Origin: an uncultured Clostridia bacterium | Lineage (GTDB): Bacteria; Bacillota; Clostridia; Oscillospirales; Acutalibacteraceae | Assembly (NCBI GenBank): GCA_947589365.1 | Contig: CANQAJ010000007.1 | Span: forward strand, 1-44,018 | Direction: 5' to 3' | Length of the DNA: 44,018 nucleotides | Notes under the pieces: generated by a model | Told to the model about the DNA's origin: nothing | What the model saw: the letters and a program-made list of their open reading frames with translations, nothing else | The model's database searches: none | Position numbers and translations under genes: made by a program | Part shown: positions 1-13,107 of the stretch, in pieces | Layout: every line of letters begins with the position of its first letter | Numbering within the stretch: the first letter of the stretch is position 1

Positions 1-198
1 CAGCTTAATGCAATTTCCGACAACTATCCGCTTATACCGAAGCTTGCTGTTGACGGCATATACGGTCAAAATACCGAGGAAGCCGTACGTTTTTTTCAGC
101 AGATCTTCAATCTTCCCGTAACAGGAACTGTCAATTTCCCAACATGGTACAGAATTTCCGACATCTACGTCGCCGTCCGCAACCTCGCCGCCCTCTAG
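1..198 (+). CDS. Peptidoglycan-binding domain protein, C-terminal end (partial)
   Basis: The gene enters from the left edge in frame 1 and ends at a TAG at 196-198, giving the last 65 residues. They contain one peptidoglycan_binding_1-type repeat: LAVDGIYGQNTEEAV is the usual 'VDGxxGxxT..AV..FQ' signature, followed by FFQQIFNLPVTGTV and TWYRISDIYVAV. In this family such repeats bind cell-wall glycan and are often arranged in tandem in extracellular or spore-associated proteins of Clostridia, so upstream repeats are likely but outside the window. The catalytic part, if any, cannot be seen. The stop lies directly against a very GC-rich palindromic sequence, so it is unclear whether the natural C-terminus ended here or was cut short by an insertion. 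Confidence 0.85.
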   Translation, partial: QLNAISDNYPLIPKLAVDGIYGQNTEEAVRFFQQIFNLPVTGTVNFPTWYRISDIYVAVRNLAAL

Positions 199-455
199 CG
201 GCGGGCGGGGGAACCCCCGCGGGCATGTTCGCTGCGGGGGAACCCCCGCGGGCAATTCGCGGGTTCGCTCACTGCGTTCGCTTTGTTTATGATGGAGGGC
301 AGTCTGTTTCCGCGAGCGGCGAGTCGCCGCCCCCGTGTTCGCGTCTACGCTCACTACGTTCGCTCTGATTTATTGACGGTATGTGTGCATTCACGCGGCG
401 GTAGTCTGCCTGTCGGAATGCGGCAGAAAGTGTCGAGAGCGGCTCTTGCGAGCCG
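199..455. repeat. GC-rich palindrome cluster with a duplicated hairpin
   Basis: This stretch starts immediately after the stop codon at 198 and is far richer in G and C than the rest of the window. A perfect hairpin of the form GCGGGGGAACCCCCGC occurs twice, near 203-219 and 233-249. Further short inverted repeats follow: CGGCGAGTCGCCG near 317-329 and GAGCGGCTCTTGCGAGCCGCTC near 437-458. Small ORFs can be read across it, but they have no homology I recognise and no convincing ribosome binding sites. It looks like non-coding structured repeat DNA. Confidence 0.6.
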
Positions 456-485
456 CTCCGAATCTGAAAATGACATACTCATCTG

Positions 486-876
486 TTGTTCATCGAGTAA
501 ATTTGCGGTCGAGCAATAAAATAGTTTGCCTGAGTAAATTAATTACGGATTGACAGCGGCGGCACGCCGCTTGTTCATCGAGTAAATTAATGGTCGAGCC
601 GTAGATTAATTTGCCTGAGTAAATTAGTTACGGATTGACTGTGCCGGCACGGCACCGCTCCGCATCTGCAAATGACATACTTATCTGTTGTTCATCAAGT
701 AAATTCATGGTCGAGCTAAAGATTAATTCGCCTGAGTAAATTAATTACGGATTGACCGTGCCGGCACGGCACCGCTCCGCATCTGCAAATGACAAACTCA
801 TCTCTTGTTCATCGAGTAAATTAATGGTCGAGCCATAGATTAATTCGCCTGAGTAAATTAGTTACGAACTGACAGC
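486..876. repeat. Tandem repeat array, four copies of an approximately 70-bp core
   Basis: Four copies of a core begin at about 486, 571, 688 and 805. Each starts TTGTTCATCGAGTAAATT and ends near TTACGGATTGAC. Copies 2, 3 and 4 are spaced exactly 117 bp apart. Between them lies a GC-rich hairpin insert (GTGCCGGCACGGCAC) plus a shared CGCATCTGCAAATGACA segment. The first spacing is only 85 bp because that insert is shorter. Inside each core the motif GAGTAAATT occurs twice, so the unit itself looks like an older duplication. No ORF, promoter or CRISPR-type repeat/spacer structure is visible. The array ends about 40 bp before the stop codon of the convergent carbonic anhydrase gene. Confidence 0.8.
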
Positions 877-914
877 GGGGGCACCCCGCCGGCACGCCGC
901 CGGCGGTGTGATTA

Positions 915-1484
915 TCAGAGGAATTCTACACGTCCGTCCTCTATATGATACAGAGCAGCAACAACCGATAAACCATGCTCCTCCTCACGCTTTATATCAA
1001 AGCTTTTCTCAATAACGGAAACCGAACGCTGAATATTAAGCAGGCAAGCTTTGTGTTCGTCTTTTTCTTCCCCTATGGCAAGACGTATCTCATCAGTGAT
1101 AAATTTGATATATCCCTCCGGGTCGTGATGTACAGCAGCCTCAACTGCTCCGCAATGTGTATGTCCCAATACAACAATAAGCTTACAGCCAAGGTGTGAT
1201 GCGGCATATTCGATACTTCCCAGCTGATGGTCGTCCATTACATTGCCGGCAACACGTATAACAAACAACTCCCCTATTCCGGCTGAAAATATGCTTTCCG
1301 GGATAACCCTCGAATCCGAACAGGTTACGATTATCGCATAGGGGTTTTGTCCCTCACTACAGGTTTTTTGCCGTACCTTTGGGGATATGTCACCGCTTGA
1401 ATATTTCGCATTGATATATTTCCCGTTTCCCTCTTTTAATCGGGTGATTGCCTGCTTTGCAGATACCGAATCAGTTTTAGTCAT
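915..1484 (-). CDS. Beta-class carbonic anhydrase
   Basis: This 189-residue protein has the beta-carbonic anhydrase zinc site: CSDSRV (Cys and the Asp-Arg dyad) and GHTHCGA (His-x-x-Cys). It should interconvert CO2 and bicarbonate in the cytoplasm. Bicarbonate is a substrate of the carbamoyl-phosphate synthase encoded at 7225-12346, though no direct link is shown. A longer reading from 1619 is possible, but that would overlap the upstream transporter gene by more than 140 bp. The ATG at 1484 is preceded by a strong GAGGAGGAAA ribosome binding site, so I chose it. It overlaps the end of the transporter gene by 8 bp, which suggests one transcript and translational coupling. Confidence 0.93.
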   Translation of the reverse strand: MTKTDSVSAKQAITRLKEGNGKYINAKYSSGDISPKVRQKTCSEGQNPYAIIVTCSDSRVIPESIFSAGIGELFVIRVAGNVMDDHQLGSIEYAASHLGCKLIVVLGHTHCGAVEAAVHHDPEGYIKFITDEIRLAIGEEKDEHKACLLNIQRSVSVIEKSFDIKREEEHGLSVVAALYHIEDGRVEFL

Positions 1485-2454
1485 TTTTGTTTTCCTCCTC
1501 TGTTGCATTATCATTTTTGTGTCCCAAAAAATTCTTTGAGCCTGAATTAACAAGAAAAATGCCCGAGCATACAAGCACAAGTGCAAACAGGTTGCGTAAA
1601 GTAAATATATTTTCTCCAAGGAAAATACCCGACCACATTGTTCCGAATACGGGAATGAGAAGATTGTAAACTGCTACCTTACTTACCGGGTTATGGAATA
1701 GGAGCAATGTCCACAGCATAAACGCACTTCCCGCCATAACTCCGAGATATAAAAGTATCAGCACACAGCTTTCATTGTAGAATGTGATACCTCCGCCAAA
1801 AATGAAGCCTGTCAGCATCAATGCAGCTCCGCCTATAAAAAGCTGCCAGCCCGATACCTGTATCGGCGTTCTTCCCTTGTCAATCTTTTTGCTTATAACA
1901 TTTCCTATTCCGCCGAATATATTTGACAGAATAACAAGACCGTCACCAATAATACTGAAATTTCCCATTTCTCCGCCGAATACCATTACAACTATTCCCG
2001 AAATTCCTATTATACATCCGAATATCTTTTTCAGCGTCAGATTATCGCCCCTGAATACTAATGCGGCGGCAATAACGGAAGTAAAGGCTGCGGCTGAGGT
2101 ATAAAGTGAGGACTTTGTCCCCGTAATATAAACTATTCCTATATACAAAAGCAGATATTGTCCGTATGTCTGAAAAAGACTTAAAAACGATATCGGCAAA
2201 ATGTCATGTCTGCCTATTGTCGGTTTAGGCTTGCTGCAAAGAAAACCTATTATCAGTACTATTGCACCCGCAATAAAAAATCTTGCTCCTGCAAATACAA
2301 ACTTTGACGGTATATCATCTTCCGCTATTTTAAAAAACTCATAGCCTATTTTTATTGCCGGAAATGCAGTTCCCCAAAGAAGAGTACAGAGAACTGCAAT
2401 ACACGCAACAAATATACCGTTTGAAAGATACGAGTTATTCTTATTCTTTAACAT
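1477..2454 (-). CDS. EamA/DMT-family transporter
   Basis: The 325-residue protein is very hydrophobic and reads as about ten membrane helices in two homologous halves, as in the EamA (drug/metabolite transporter) family. The first helix contains LLWGTAFPAIKIGYEFF, typical of the family's first EamA repeat. The second half shows NPVSKVAVYNLLIPVFGTMWS, which resembles the conserved start of the last helices. The usual family length is 290-320 residues. Substrates in this family range widely (amino acids, metabolites, drugs) and cannot be told from sequence. An AAGGAAA ribosome binding site precedes the ATG. The gene is co-oriented with, and overlaps, the carbonic anhydrase gene downstream. Confidence 0.88.
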   Translation of the reverse strand: MLKNKNNSYLSNGIFVACIAVLCTLLWGTAFPAIKIGYEFFKIAEDDIPSKFVFAGARFFIAGAIVLIIGFLCSKPKPTIGRHDILPISFLSLFQTYGQYLLLYIGIVYITGTKSSLYTSAAAFTSVIAAALVFRGDNLTLKKIFGCIIGISGIVVMVFGGEMGNFSIIGDGLVILSNIFGGIGNVISKKIDKGRTPIQVSGWQLFIGGAALMLTGFIFGGGITFYNESCVLILLYLGVMAGSAFMLWTLLLFHNPVSKVAVYNLLIPVFGTMWSGIFLGENIFTLRNLFALVLVCSGIFLVNSGSKNFLGHKNDNATEEENKND

Positions 2455-2480
2455 TCATATTTTCCTTTTCCGAAATAATT

Positions 2481-2511
2481 CATTACCGCCGGATGTGATA
2501 TCAGGCGGTAA
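2481..2511 (-). terminator. Hairpin after the TPR-SUFU-DUF2185 gene
   Basis: A 9-bp perfect stem, ATTACCGCC / GGCGGTAAT, with a 13-nt loop lies just downstream of the stop codon at 2520 and before the transporter start. The T-tract on the minus strand is weak (GAATTATTT), so it may be a leaky terminator or an mRNA-stabilising hairpin. Confidence 0.5.
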
Positions 2512-2519
2512 TATAAAAT

Positions 2520-3941
2520 TTATTTTGAGCGGAATTCCATAGGACGGAATTCACCCGATTTATTTCTGTAAAATGCGGAGCCTATCGGACTTTCAAGATA
2601 TTCTATTATCTCCGGATCATAATTACATATAGTATTAAGACTGAATATCTCGGTGTTTTCAATATTGTTCATATATTCCTCGTCCTCATCACCGGCAAGA
2701 AATCTCCAGCCGCTGTCGAATCTGCTTTCGGGATTTTCACGGTACATGATACCCACCCTGAGGTTATCCACCGTTATCCTGTCTGTGGCATAGCATCCGT
2801 CGGCTCCGTCCCAGTCGAGCATATCCTCCATTGTACTCCTCGGCAACGCCCATTTTTTCTTTAAACTGCCCTCAAAAATGTTCTTACGTTCCTTGGTAAC
2901 AAAGTAAAAATTATTACCCAATACCTTTTCGACTTCTTCAAACAATTCCGTAAAACCGTTATCGATCTTGAAAAGCATCTCTTCTTCATACAAAGGAACC
3001 ATAAGCAGAAAATCAACCGAATCTCCGCACGGCAGTACGCAGCATTCATCATTTACTATAGGAGCAAATATAACACCGTCATATTCTACACTTTCGTCAA
3101 GGCTGCCTCCGTATGCTACCGTATGACCATAGTCAAACCATGAATTTTCATACTGTACCATTTCTCCCATCTGCCGCATTATTCTTGACACCCAAATATG
3201 GATATCCACGTCATCATCATACTCTCCGCTTAGAGGAATATACGCCACAAGCTCGGTTCTGTGGATATTTTCAATCCCCGAATCGGTTACCTCAACACCT
3301 CTGTAGGCTCCCATGCCAATCGTCACAAGCTTAAAAAACGAGCATTGATTATCCGGAGGTATCACGGCTATTTTTATGGGATGTTCATAATTTACACTTT
3401 CATATCTCAAATCGGGCAAAAACACGGCAACATCTCCATAGTTATTTTTTATATACCTCAAAACCTCTGACATTTCCTTTTCATCATATACCGCAAGCTC
3501 TCTTGTTCTGTCACCGAAAATATTATCCCACGCTTCTTCGTCAATTTCTTTTGCGACACATGAAGCTTTTTCAAATTCGGCTGATTTTCCTGTTTCATTA
3601 TATATAAGACAAAGTAAAATCCACGCTTCAACGCAGTTTTCATCTATTTCAATGCATCTGTCTGCTTCTTTTATTGCCGTCCGGTATTTATGCAGTCCGT
3701 AATTTGCACCGGCTATTTCAAGATGATACGACAGGTCATCCTCCGAAATATCATCGGCAACTTTTTCCAATACCTTAAGTGTTTCACGATATCTCCGGCA
3801 TTGAGAAAGGCAATGTGCAAGCATAAATATCAGTTCTCCGCTGAGTTCATCCTCGTCAAGCTCCTGAATTTTATTTATTGCTTCCTCAAATCTTCCCTCG
3901 TTCATCAACTCATCTATATCGAAAATAAAATCATTGTCCAC
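2520..3941 (-). CDS. TPR - SUFU - DUF2185 protein, immunity-like
   Basis: This soluble, acidic protein of about 473 residues has three parts. Residues 1-140 form TPR-like helical repeats (EEAINKIQELDED, YHLEIAGANYGLHKYRTAI). Residues 180-345 look like a SUFU (suppressor of fused) domain, with RTELVAYIP, a tryptophan/tyrosine-rich stretch and the signature FLLMVPLYEEEMLFKIDNG. Residues 388-462 look like DUF2185/Imm33 (LRVGIMYRENPE, DSGWRFLAGDEDEEYM, NYDPEIIEYLESPIGSAF). SUFU and DUF2185 domains are known from comparative genomics as immunity proteins against polymorphic toxins. No toxin gene is visible nearby, so it may be an orphan or a general immunity protein. Two GTG starts are possible, at 3947 and 3941; I chose 3941 because GGGGGTG then sits at normal spacing. 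It has its own promoter. Confidence 0.78.
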   Translation of the reverse strand: MDNDFIFDIDELMNEGRFEEAINKIQELDEDELSGELIFMLAHCLSQCRRYRETLKVLEKVADDISEDDLSYHLEIAGANYGLHKYRTAIKEADRCIEIDENCVEAWILLCLIYNETGKSAEFEKASCVAKEIDEEAWDNIFGDRTRELAVYDEKEMSEVLRYIKNNYGDVAVFLPDLRYESVNYEHPIKIAVIPPDNQCSFFKLVTIGMGAYRGVEVTDSGIENIHRTELVAYIPLSGEYDDDVDIHIWVSRIMRQMGEMVQYENSWFDYGHTVAYGGSLDESVEYDGVIFAPIVNDECCVLPCGDSVDFLLMVPLYEEEMLFKIDNGFTELFEEVEKVLGNNFYFVTKERKNIFEGSLKKKWALPRSTMEDMLDWDGADGCYATDRITVDNLRVGIMYRENPESRFDSGWRFLAGDEDEEYMNNIENTEIFSLNTICNYDPEIIEYLESPIGSAFYRNKSGEFRPMEFRSK

Positions 3942-3971
3942 ATTCACACCCCCGATAACTGCATTTTATTT

Positions 3972-4000
3972 ATTATAGCACTGCAAGCATATTCAGTCAA
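3972..4000 (-). promoter_or_regulatory. Promoter of the TPR-SUFU-DUF2185 gene
   Basis: On the minus strand, TTGACT (3995-4000) and TATAAT (3972-3977) are separated by exactly 17 bp, a near-consensus sigma-A promoter about 30 bp before the start codon. The 14-base sequence at the -35 side (TTTCACTTCTTGAC) is also found at the -35 of the XRE antitoxin promoter near 42776. Confidence 0.75.
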
Positions 4001-4057
4001 GAAGTGAAATTGCACTTATTTGTCGATTTACTGTATATCTTATTTTGTGACATCATC

Positions 4058-4103
4058 TACCGTCTAAAGAGGCGGGAAACTTCTTGTCCGTTCAGGTTAA
4101 ATT
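4058..4103 (-). other. Remnant resembling an IS200/IS605-type end
   Basis: Read on the minus strand, this runs AACCTGAACGGACAAGAAGT, then a CCCGCCTCTTTAGACGG hairpin-like segment. It aligns with the better preserved copy at 43886-43927 (AACCTAAATGGACAAGAAGT, then CCCCCGCCTCTAAGGCGG). The pattern resembles ends of IS200/IS605/IS1341-type elements. No transposase ORF is present here, so it would be a scar or orphan end. Confidence 0.4.
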
Positions 4104-4163
4104 ATCGAAATTCCAAACGTATTATAAACTCATGCAAAGAAGTTGATACTTGTTGTATACAAT

Positions 4164-4212
4164 ATGTCCCATTTATGTAACAGTAATTCTACAGCTGCAC
4201 ACAATGGGACAT
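4164..4212. repeat. Inverted repeat in the 3948-4370 intergenic region
   Basis: ATGTCCCATT (4164-4173) and AATGGGACAT (4203-4212) are perfect 10-base complements with a 29-base loop. This lies in the 420-bp gene-free stretch between dapL and the TPR-SUFU gene. Apart from this repeat, the promoter at 3972-4000 and the IS-like remnant at 4058-4103, the stretch holds only AT-rich sequence in which I see no gene. Its role is unknown. Confidence 0.5.
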
Positions 4213-4370
4213 TTTAATTCAATTAAATGCACCGTCAACCCCCAAAAATAAAAAATTCTCAAAAATCCGCATCTTTTTTTAATTGACAGTAAACTCATAG
4301 TGCAAAATTGTCTTAATATTCGTCTTTATACCGGAATCGGCAGATTTCAGGTTAAACAAATAACCTGTTT

Positions 4371-5579
4371 TTACTTAAGCAATCTCTTAATTCTTTCAAC
4401 CGCCTCAATGGTCTTATCTCTGTCACCAAATGAAGTAAGACGGAAGAAACCCTCTCCGTTTTTGCCGAAGCCTGCTCCCGGTGTACCGACAACATTGGCT
4501 TCACTCAGGAGATAATCGAAAAATTCCCATGACTTCATACCCCTCGGACATTCAAGCCATATGTACGGAGAATTTTTTCCGCCGGTATAATAAATACCCA
4601 ATTCATCAAGAGCCTCTGCTATTATTCTTGCATTTTCTTTATAATATTCAAGATTTACCTTAATCTGTTCTCTGCCCTCGTCACTGAATACAGCGGCTGC
4701 TCCGCACTGTACAGGATAAGACACACCGTTGAATTTTGATCCCTGTCTTCTTCCCCATATCTGAGAAATACTTACCTTTGTTCCGTCCGATGCCTCTGCT
4801 TCAAGCTCGTCGGGAATAACCGTATATCCGCATCTCATACCCGTAAAACCTGCTGTTTTTGACAGTGAGCAAATCTCTATTGCACACTGTCTTGAACCTT
4901 CAACCTCAAAAATGCTTCTCGGGATATCCGACTCGGTGATAAATGCTTCGTATGCAGCATCATAAATTATGATAGCCTTGTTATCTATTGCATAATCAAT
5001 CCATGCTTTCAGTTGTTCCTTTGTAAATGCCGCACCTGTAGGATTATTCGGTGAGCAAAGATAAATCAGATCCGCATGAACATTCTTATCGGGAACGGGG
5101 CAAAAACCGTTTTCCTTTGTGCAGTCGGCATATATGATCTTTCTTCCGCTCATAATATTGGAATCAACATATACAGGATATGCCGGGTCTGTTATTATTA
5201 CGGTATTGTCCTCTCCGAATATATCGACTATATTACCGCAATCGGATTTTGCACCGTCGCTTATGCGTATTTCAGACGGCTTTACATCTGCCCCGAAACT
5301 TGCATAATACTTTGCAACAGCCTCTTTCAGAAAATCATATCCTGCTCCGCTGTCCTCATAGCCCTTGAATGTTTCCTTGACTCCCATTTCCTCCGCACCT
5401 TTTTTTACTGCCTCTACAACACATGGTGCTATCGGGAGGGTTACATCACCTATACCCATACGGATAATATTATCCTTTTTATCGGGATTAGCCTCAATAA
5501 AGGCATTTATCTTCTTTGCAATATTAATGAAAAGATAATTCTTTTCGAGCTTCATAAAATTTTCATTAAGCTTTGGCAT
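4371..5579 (-). CDS. dapL: LL-diaminopimelate aminotransferase
   Basis: The protein has 402 residues, close to the usual 400-410 for this PLP enzyme. It converts tetrahydrodipicolinate directly to LL-2,6-diaminopimelate, bypassing the succinylase/acetylase routes to lysine and peptidoglycan. Recognisable parts are the N-terminus KLNENFMKLEKNYLF, IRMGIGDVTLPI, the SPNNPTG motif of class I/II aminotransferases, and SLSKTAGFTGMRCGY, whose lysine binds PLP. It is the last gene of the carA, carB-dapF, pyrG, dapL run, 20 bp after pyrG. DapL product is the substrate of the DapF domain encoded two genes upstream. A GGAGAAAG ribosome binding site supports the ATG at 5579. Confidence 0.96.
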   Translation of the reverse strand: MPKLNENFMKLEKNYLFINIAKKINAFIEANPDKKDNIIRMGIGDVTLPIAPCVVEAVKKGAEEMGVKETFKGYEDSGAGYDFLKEAVAKYYASFGADVKPSEIRISDGAKSDCGNIVDIFGEDNTVIITDPAYPVYVDSNIMSGRKIIYADCTKENGFCPVPDKNVHADLIYLCSPNNPTGAAFTKEQLKAWIDYAIDNKAIIIYDAAYEAFITESDIPRSIFEVEGSRQCAIEICSLSKTAGFTGMRCGYTVIPDELEAEASDGTKVSISQIWGRRQGSKFNGVSYPVQCGAAAVFSDEGREQIKVNLEYYKENARIIAEALDELGIYYTGGKNSPYIWLECPRGMKSWEFFDYLLSEANVVGTPGAGFGKNGEGFFRLTSFGDRDKTIEAVERIKRLLK

Positions 5580-5599
5580 ATTTCTTTCTCCTTACTGTC

Positions 5600-11254
<5,655 letters not shown>

Positions 11255-11268
<14 letters not shown>

Positions 11269-12346
11269 TGTTTTTATCCTCCTGTATCATCTTTATAAAT
11301 CTATCGAATAAAAACGAGGTATCAAGCGGTCCCCCGCACGCCTCGGGGTGAAACTGAACTGTAAAGCACGGCATATCCGTATATGTTACCCCTTCACACG
11401 TTCCATCGTTTGCATTAACAAAGCTTTCATATGCATTTTCAGGCAATGTTTTTGCAACAACCGCATAACCGTGGTTCTGGCTTGTTATGTACACTCTGCC
11501 TGTTTTAACATCTGTTGCGGGCTGATTTGCCCCTCTGTGTCCGTATTTAAGTTTTTCGGTTTTCGCTCCCTGTGAAAGTGCCATAAGCTGATGACCGAGA
11601 CATATTCCGAATGTTGGTATCTTATATTGACAAAGCTTTTTTATCTCCTCTATTATTCCAACATTTTCAGCCGGATCCCCCGGACCGTTGGAAAGCATTA
11701 TTCCGTCGGGATTCATTGCTTTTATTTCCTCGGCCGTTGTATTTCCGGGAACTACTGTTACATTACATCCTCTTTTAACAAGTTCTCTTCTTATATTATT
11801 CTTTGCCCCGAGATCCATAAGTACAACATTATATTTTCCGTTTTCCGCCTCAAAGCTTTCAGCCTTTTCTATCGTAACCGAGCTTACAGCATTTTCCACC
11901 TTATATGATTTAAGTGCCTCCGCATCGCCCTCTTGAGGCTTGCTGTACTTTATTGCCGCATTCATAACACCGTATTCACGCACCGTCTTAGTAAGGCAGC
12001 GTGTATCTATTCCGCAGATTCCGGGAATATCATTTTCCTTTAAAAAAGTGTCAAGCACACCGTCACATCTGAAATTGGACGGCTGTTGACACAGTTCTCT
12101 TACAATATAAGCAGTTAATGCAGGCTTTCTGCTTTCAAAATCACTCGGTATCACACCGTAGTTACCGATAAGCGGAAAGGTCTGACAAACGATTTGTCCG
12201 TAATAGCTGGGATCTGTAAGTGTTTCAAGATAACCCGTCATAGCTGTTGTAAACACCAATTCGCCCACGGCTTCCCTTTCCGAACCGAAGGCTGTCCCCT
12301 CATATACATCTCCGTTTTCCAATAAAAGATATGCCTTTTTCTCCAT
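11255..12346 (-). CDS. carA: Carbamoyl-phosphate synthase small (glutaminase) subunit
   Basis: The 363-residue protein supplies ammonia from glutamine to CarB. The N-terminal CPSase small-chain domain starts with AYLLLENGDVYEGTAFG. The C-terminal class I amidotransferase domain has LSNGPGDP, the catalytic cysteine in FGICLGHQ, and the His-Glu pair in QFHPEACGG. Length is typical (about 355-385). An AGGATGG ribosome binding site precedes the ATG. The end overlaps the start of carB-dapF by 14 bp, implying coupled translation of the two subunits. In the 106 bp upstream I see an imperfect AGCGG...CCGCT stem but no clear PyrR-binding site or promoter, so it may be co-transcribed with the ANTAR gene. 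Confidence 0.97.
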
Positions 12347-12452
12347 AATGTAACCATCCTTTCAGCGGTGATCTCTTATATTCAGTAATTTTCATAAAAG
12401 CATTCAAAATCAGATATCCGCTAATGCTCCGATATCGTCTGTATACAAAATC

Positions 12453-13022
12453 CTAACCGTCATAGGTACTGAGTAAATTCTTGGCAACCTCTAACTTTGT
12501 AAGCCTCAGATCCATTGCCTGCTTTTCAAGATACCTGTGTGCCTGCGGCTCGGTCATTGAAAGATATTCCATAAGAATATACTTTGCCCTGTTTATAATT
12601 CTTATATCCTCAATTTTTTTCTGAAGTTTTATATTTTCCTTCCTTATACCACTCATTCTTCTTTGAGTCGCTTCTATAAGCCGTACAGCCTTTGAAAAAA
12701 GCTGTCTGCTCAGCGGCTTCGCTATAACAAACGCACCGTATTCCGAGGTCTTGCTTTCAGCCATAGCCTCAAACTCCGATTTAACAACAAGAATAACTCC
12801 GGACGCCTTATATTTCAGCAGATCAATCGCAAGTCCGTCACCGAATTCATCAGACAAAGGCGAATTTATTATGACCAGTCCATATTCCTTTTCATCACAA
12901 AGCCTTCTCGCCTCGGCTCCGCTTTTTGCCTTATCGGAATTATTGTACCTTTCCGCACGAAGCAGCAATTCAAAAGAAGTAACGGCCTGTTCCTTTGAGG
13001 ATACTATCAGTACACTATTCAA
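12453..13022 (-). CDS. ANTAR-domain RNA-binding regulator with degenerate receiver domain
   Basis: This 189-residue protein has a receiver-like N-terminal half (about 1-120), a coiled-coil linker (RRMSGIRKENIKLQKKIEDI) and a C-terminal ANTAR domain (about 130-185). The latter contains INRAKYILMEYLSMTEPQAHRYLEKQA, the three-helix RNA-binding signature that relieves transcription termination. At the expected phospho-acceptor position in strand 3 the protein reads LVIINSPLS, with Asn where Asp is normal, so it is probably not phosphorylated. ANTAR proteins beside glnA are common in Clostridia and linked to nitrogen control. It starts at a TTG preceded by AGAAGGGTG, and has its own promoter. I could not identify a target RNA with paired hexaloops. 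Confidence 0.88.
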   Translation of the reverse strand: MNSVLIVSSKEQAVTSFELLLRAERYNNSDKAKSGAEARRLCDEKEYGLVIINSPLSDEFGDGLAIDLLKYKASGVILVVKSEFEAMAESKTSEYGAFVIAKPLSRQLFSKAVRLIEATQRRMSGIRKENIKLQKKIEDIRIINRAKYILMEYLSMTEPQAHRYLEKQAMDLRLTKLEVAKNLLSTYDG

Positions 13023-13043
13023 AAGCCAAACACCCTTCTTTTT

Positions 13044-13072
13044 ATTTTACAAAATTTTCGCATATTAATCAA
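13044..13072 (-). promoter_or_regulatory. Promoter of the ANTAR regulator gene
   Basis: On the minus strand TTGATT (13067-13072) and TAAAAT (13044-13049) are 17 bp apart, about 20 bp before the TTG start. A small GCCGT/ACGGC hairpin just upstream (around 13090-13106) could weakly end the glnA transcript. Confidence 0.6.
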
Positions 13073-13107
13073 GTGAAAATTTAATACTGCCGTTATAAAT
13101 ACGGCTG

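Noticed and set aside
144..519. Two overlapping plus-strand ORFs in the GC-rich region
   Set aside because: They are Arg/Pro-rich readings of palindromic DNA with no recognisable domain or start context.
486..876. Repeat array considered as a CRISPR array
   Set aside because: The repeated core is about 70 bp, the inserts between copies are themselves nearly identical, and no cas genes are near; CRISPR spacers should differ.
915..1619. Longer carbonic anhydrase reading starting at 1619
   Set aside because: It would overlap the transporter gene by over 140 bp, and the extra N-terminus is unlike the family; ATG 1484 has a strong ribosome binding site.
12347..12452. PyrR attenuator before carA
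   Set aside because: I could not find the PyrR-binding loop sequence or a terminator/antiterminator pair; only an imperfect stem is present.
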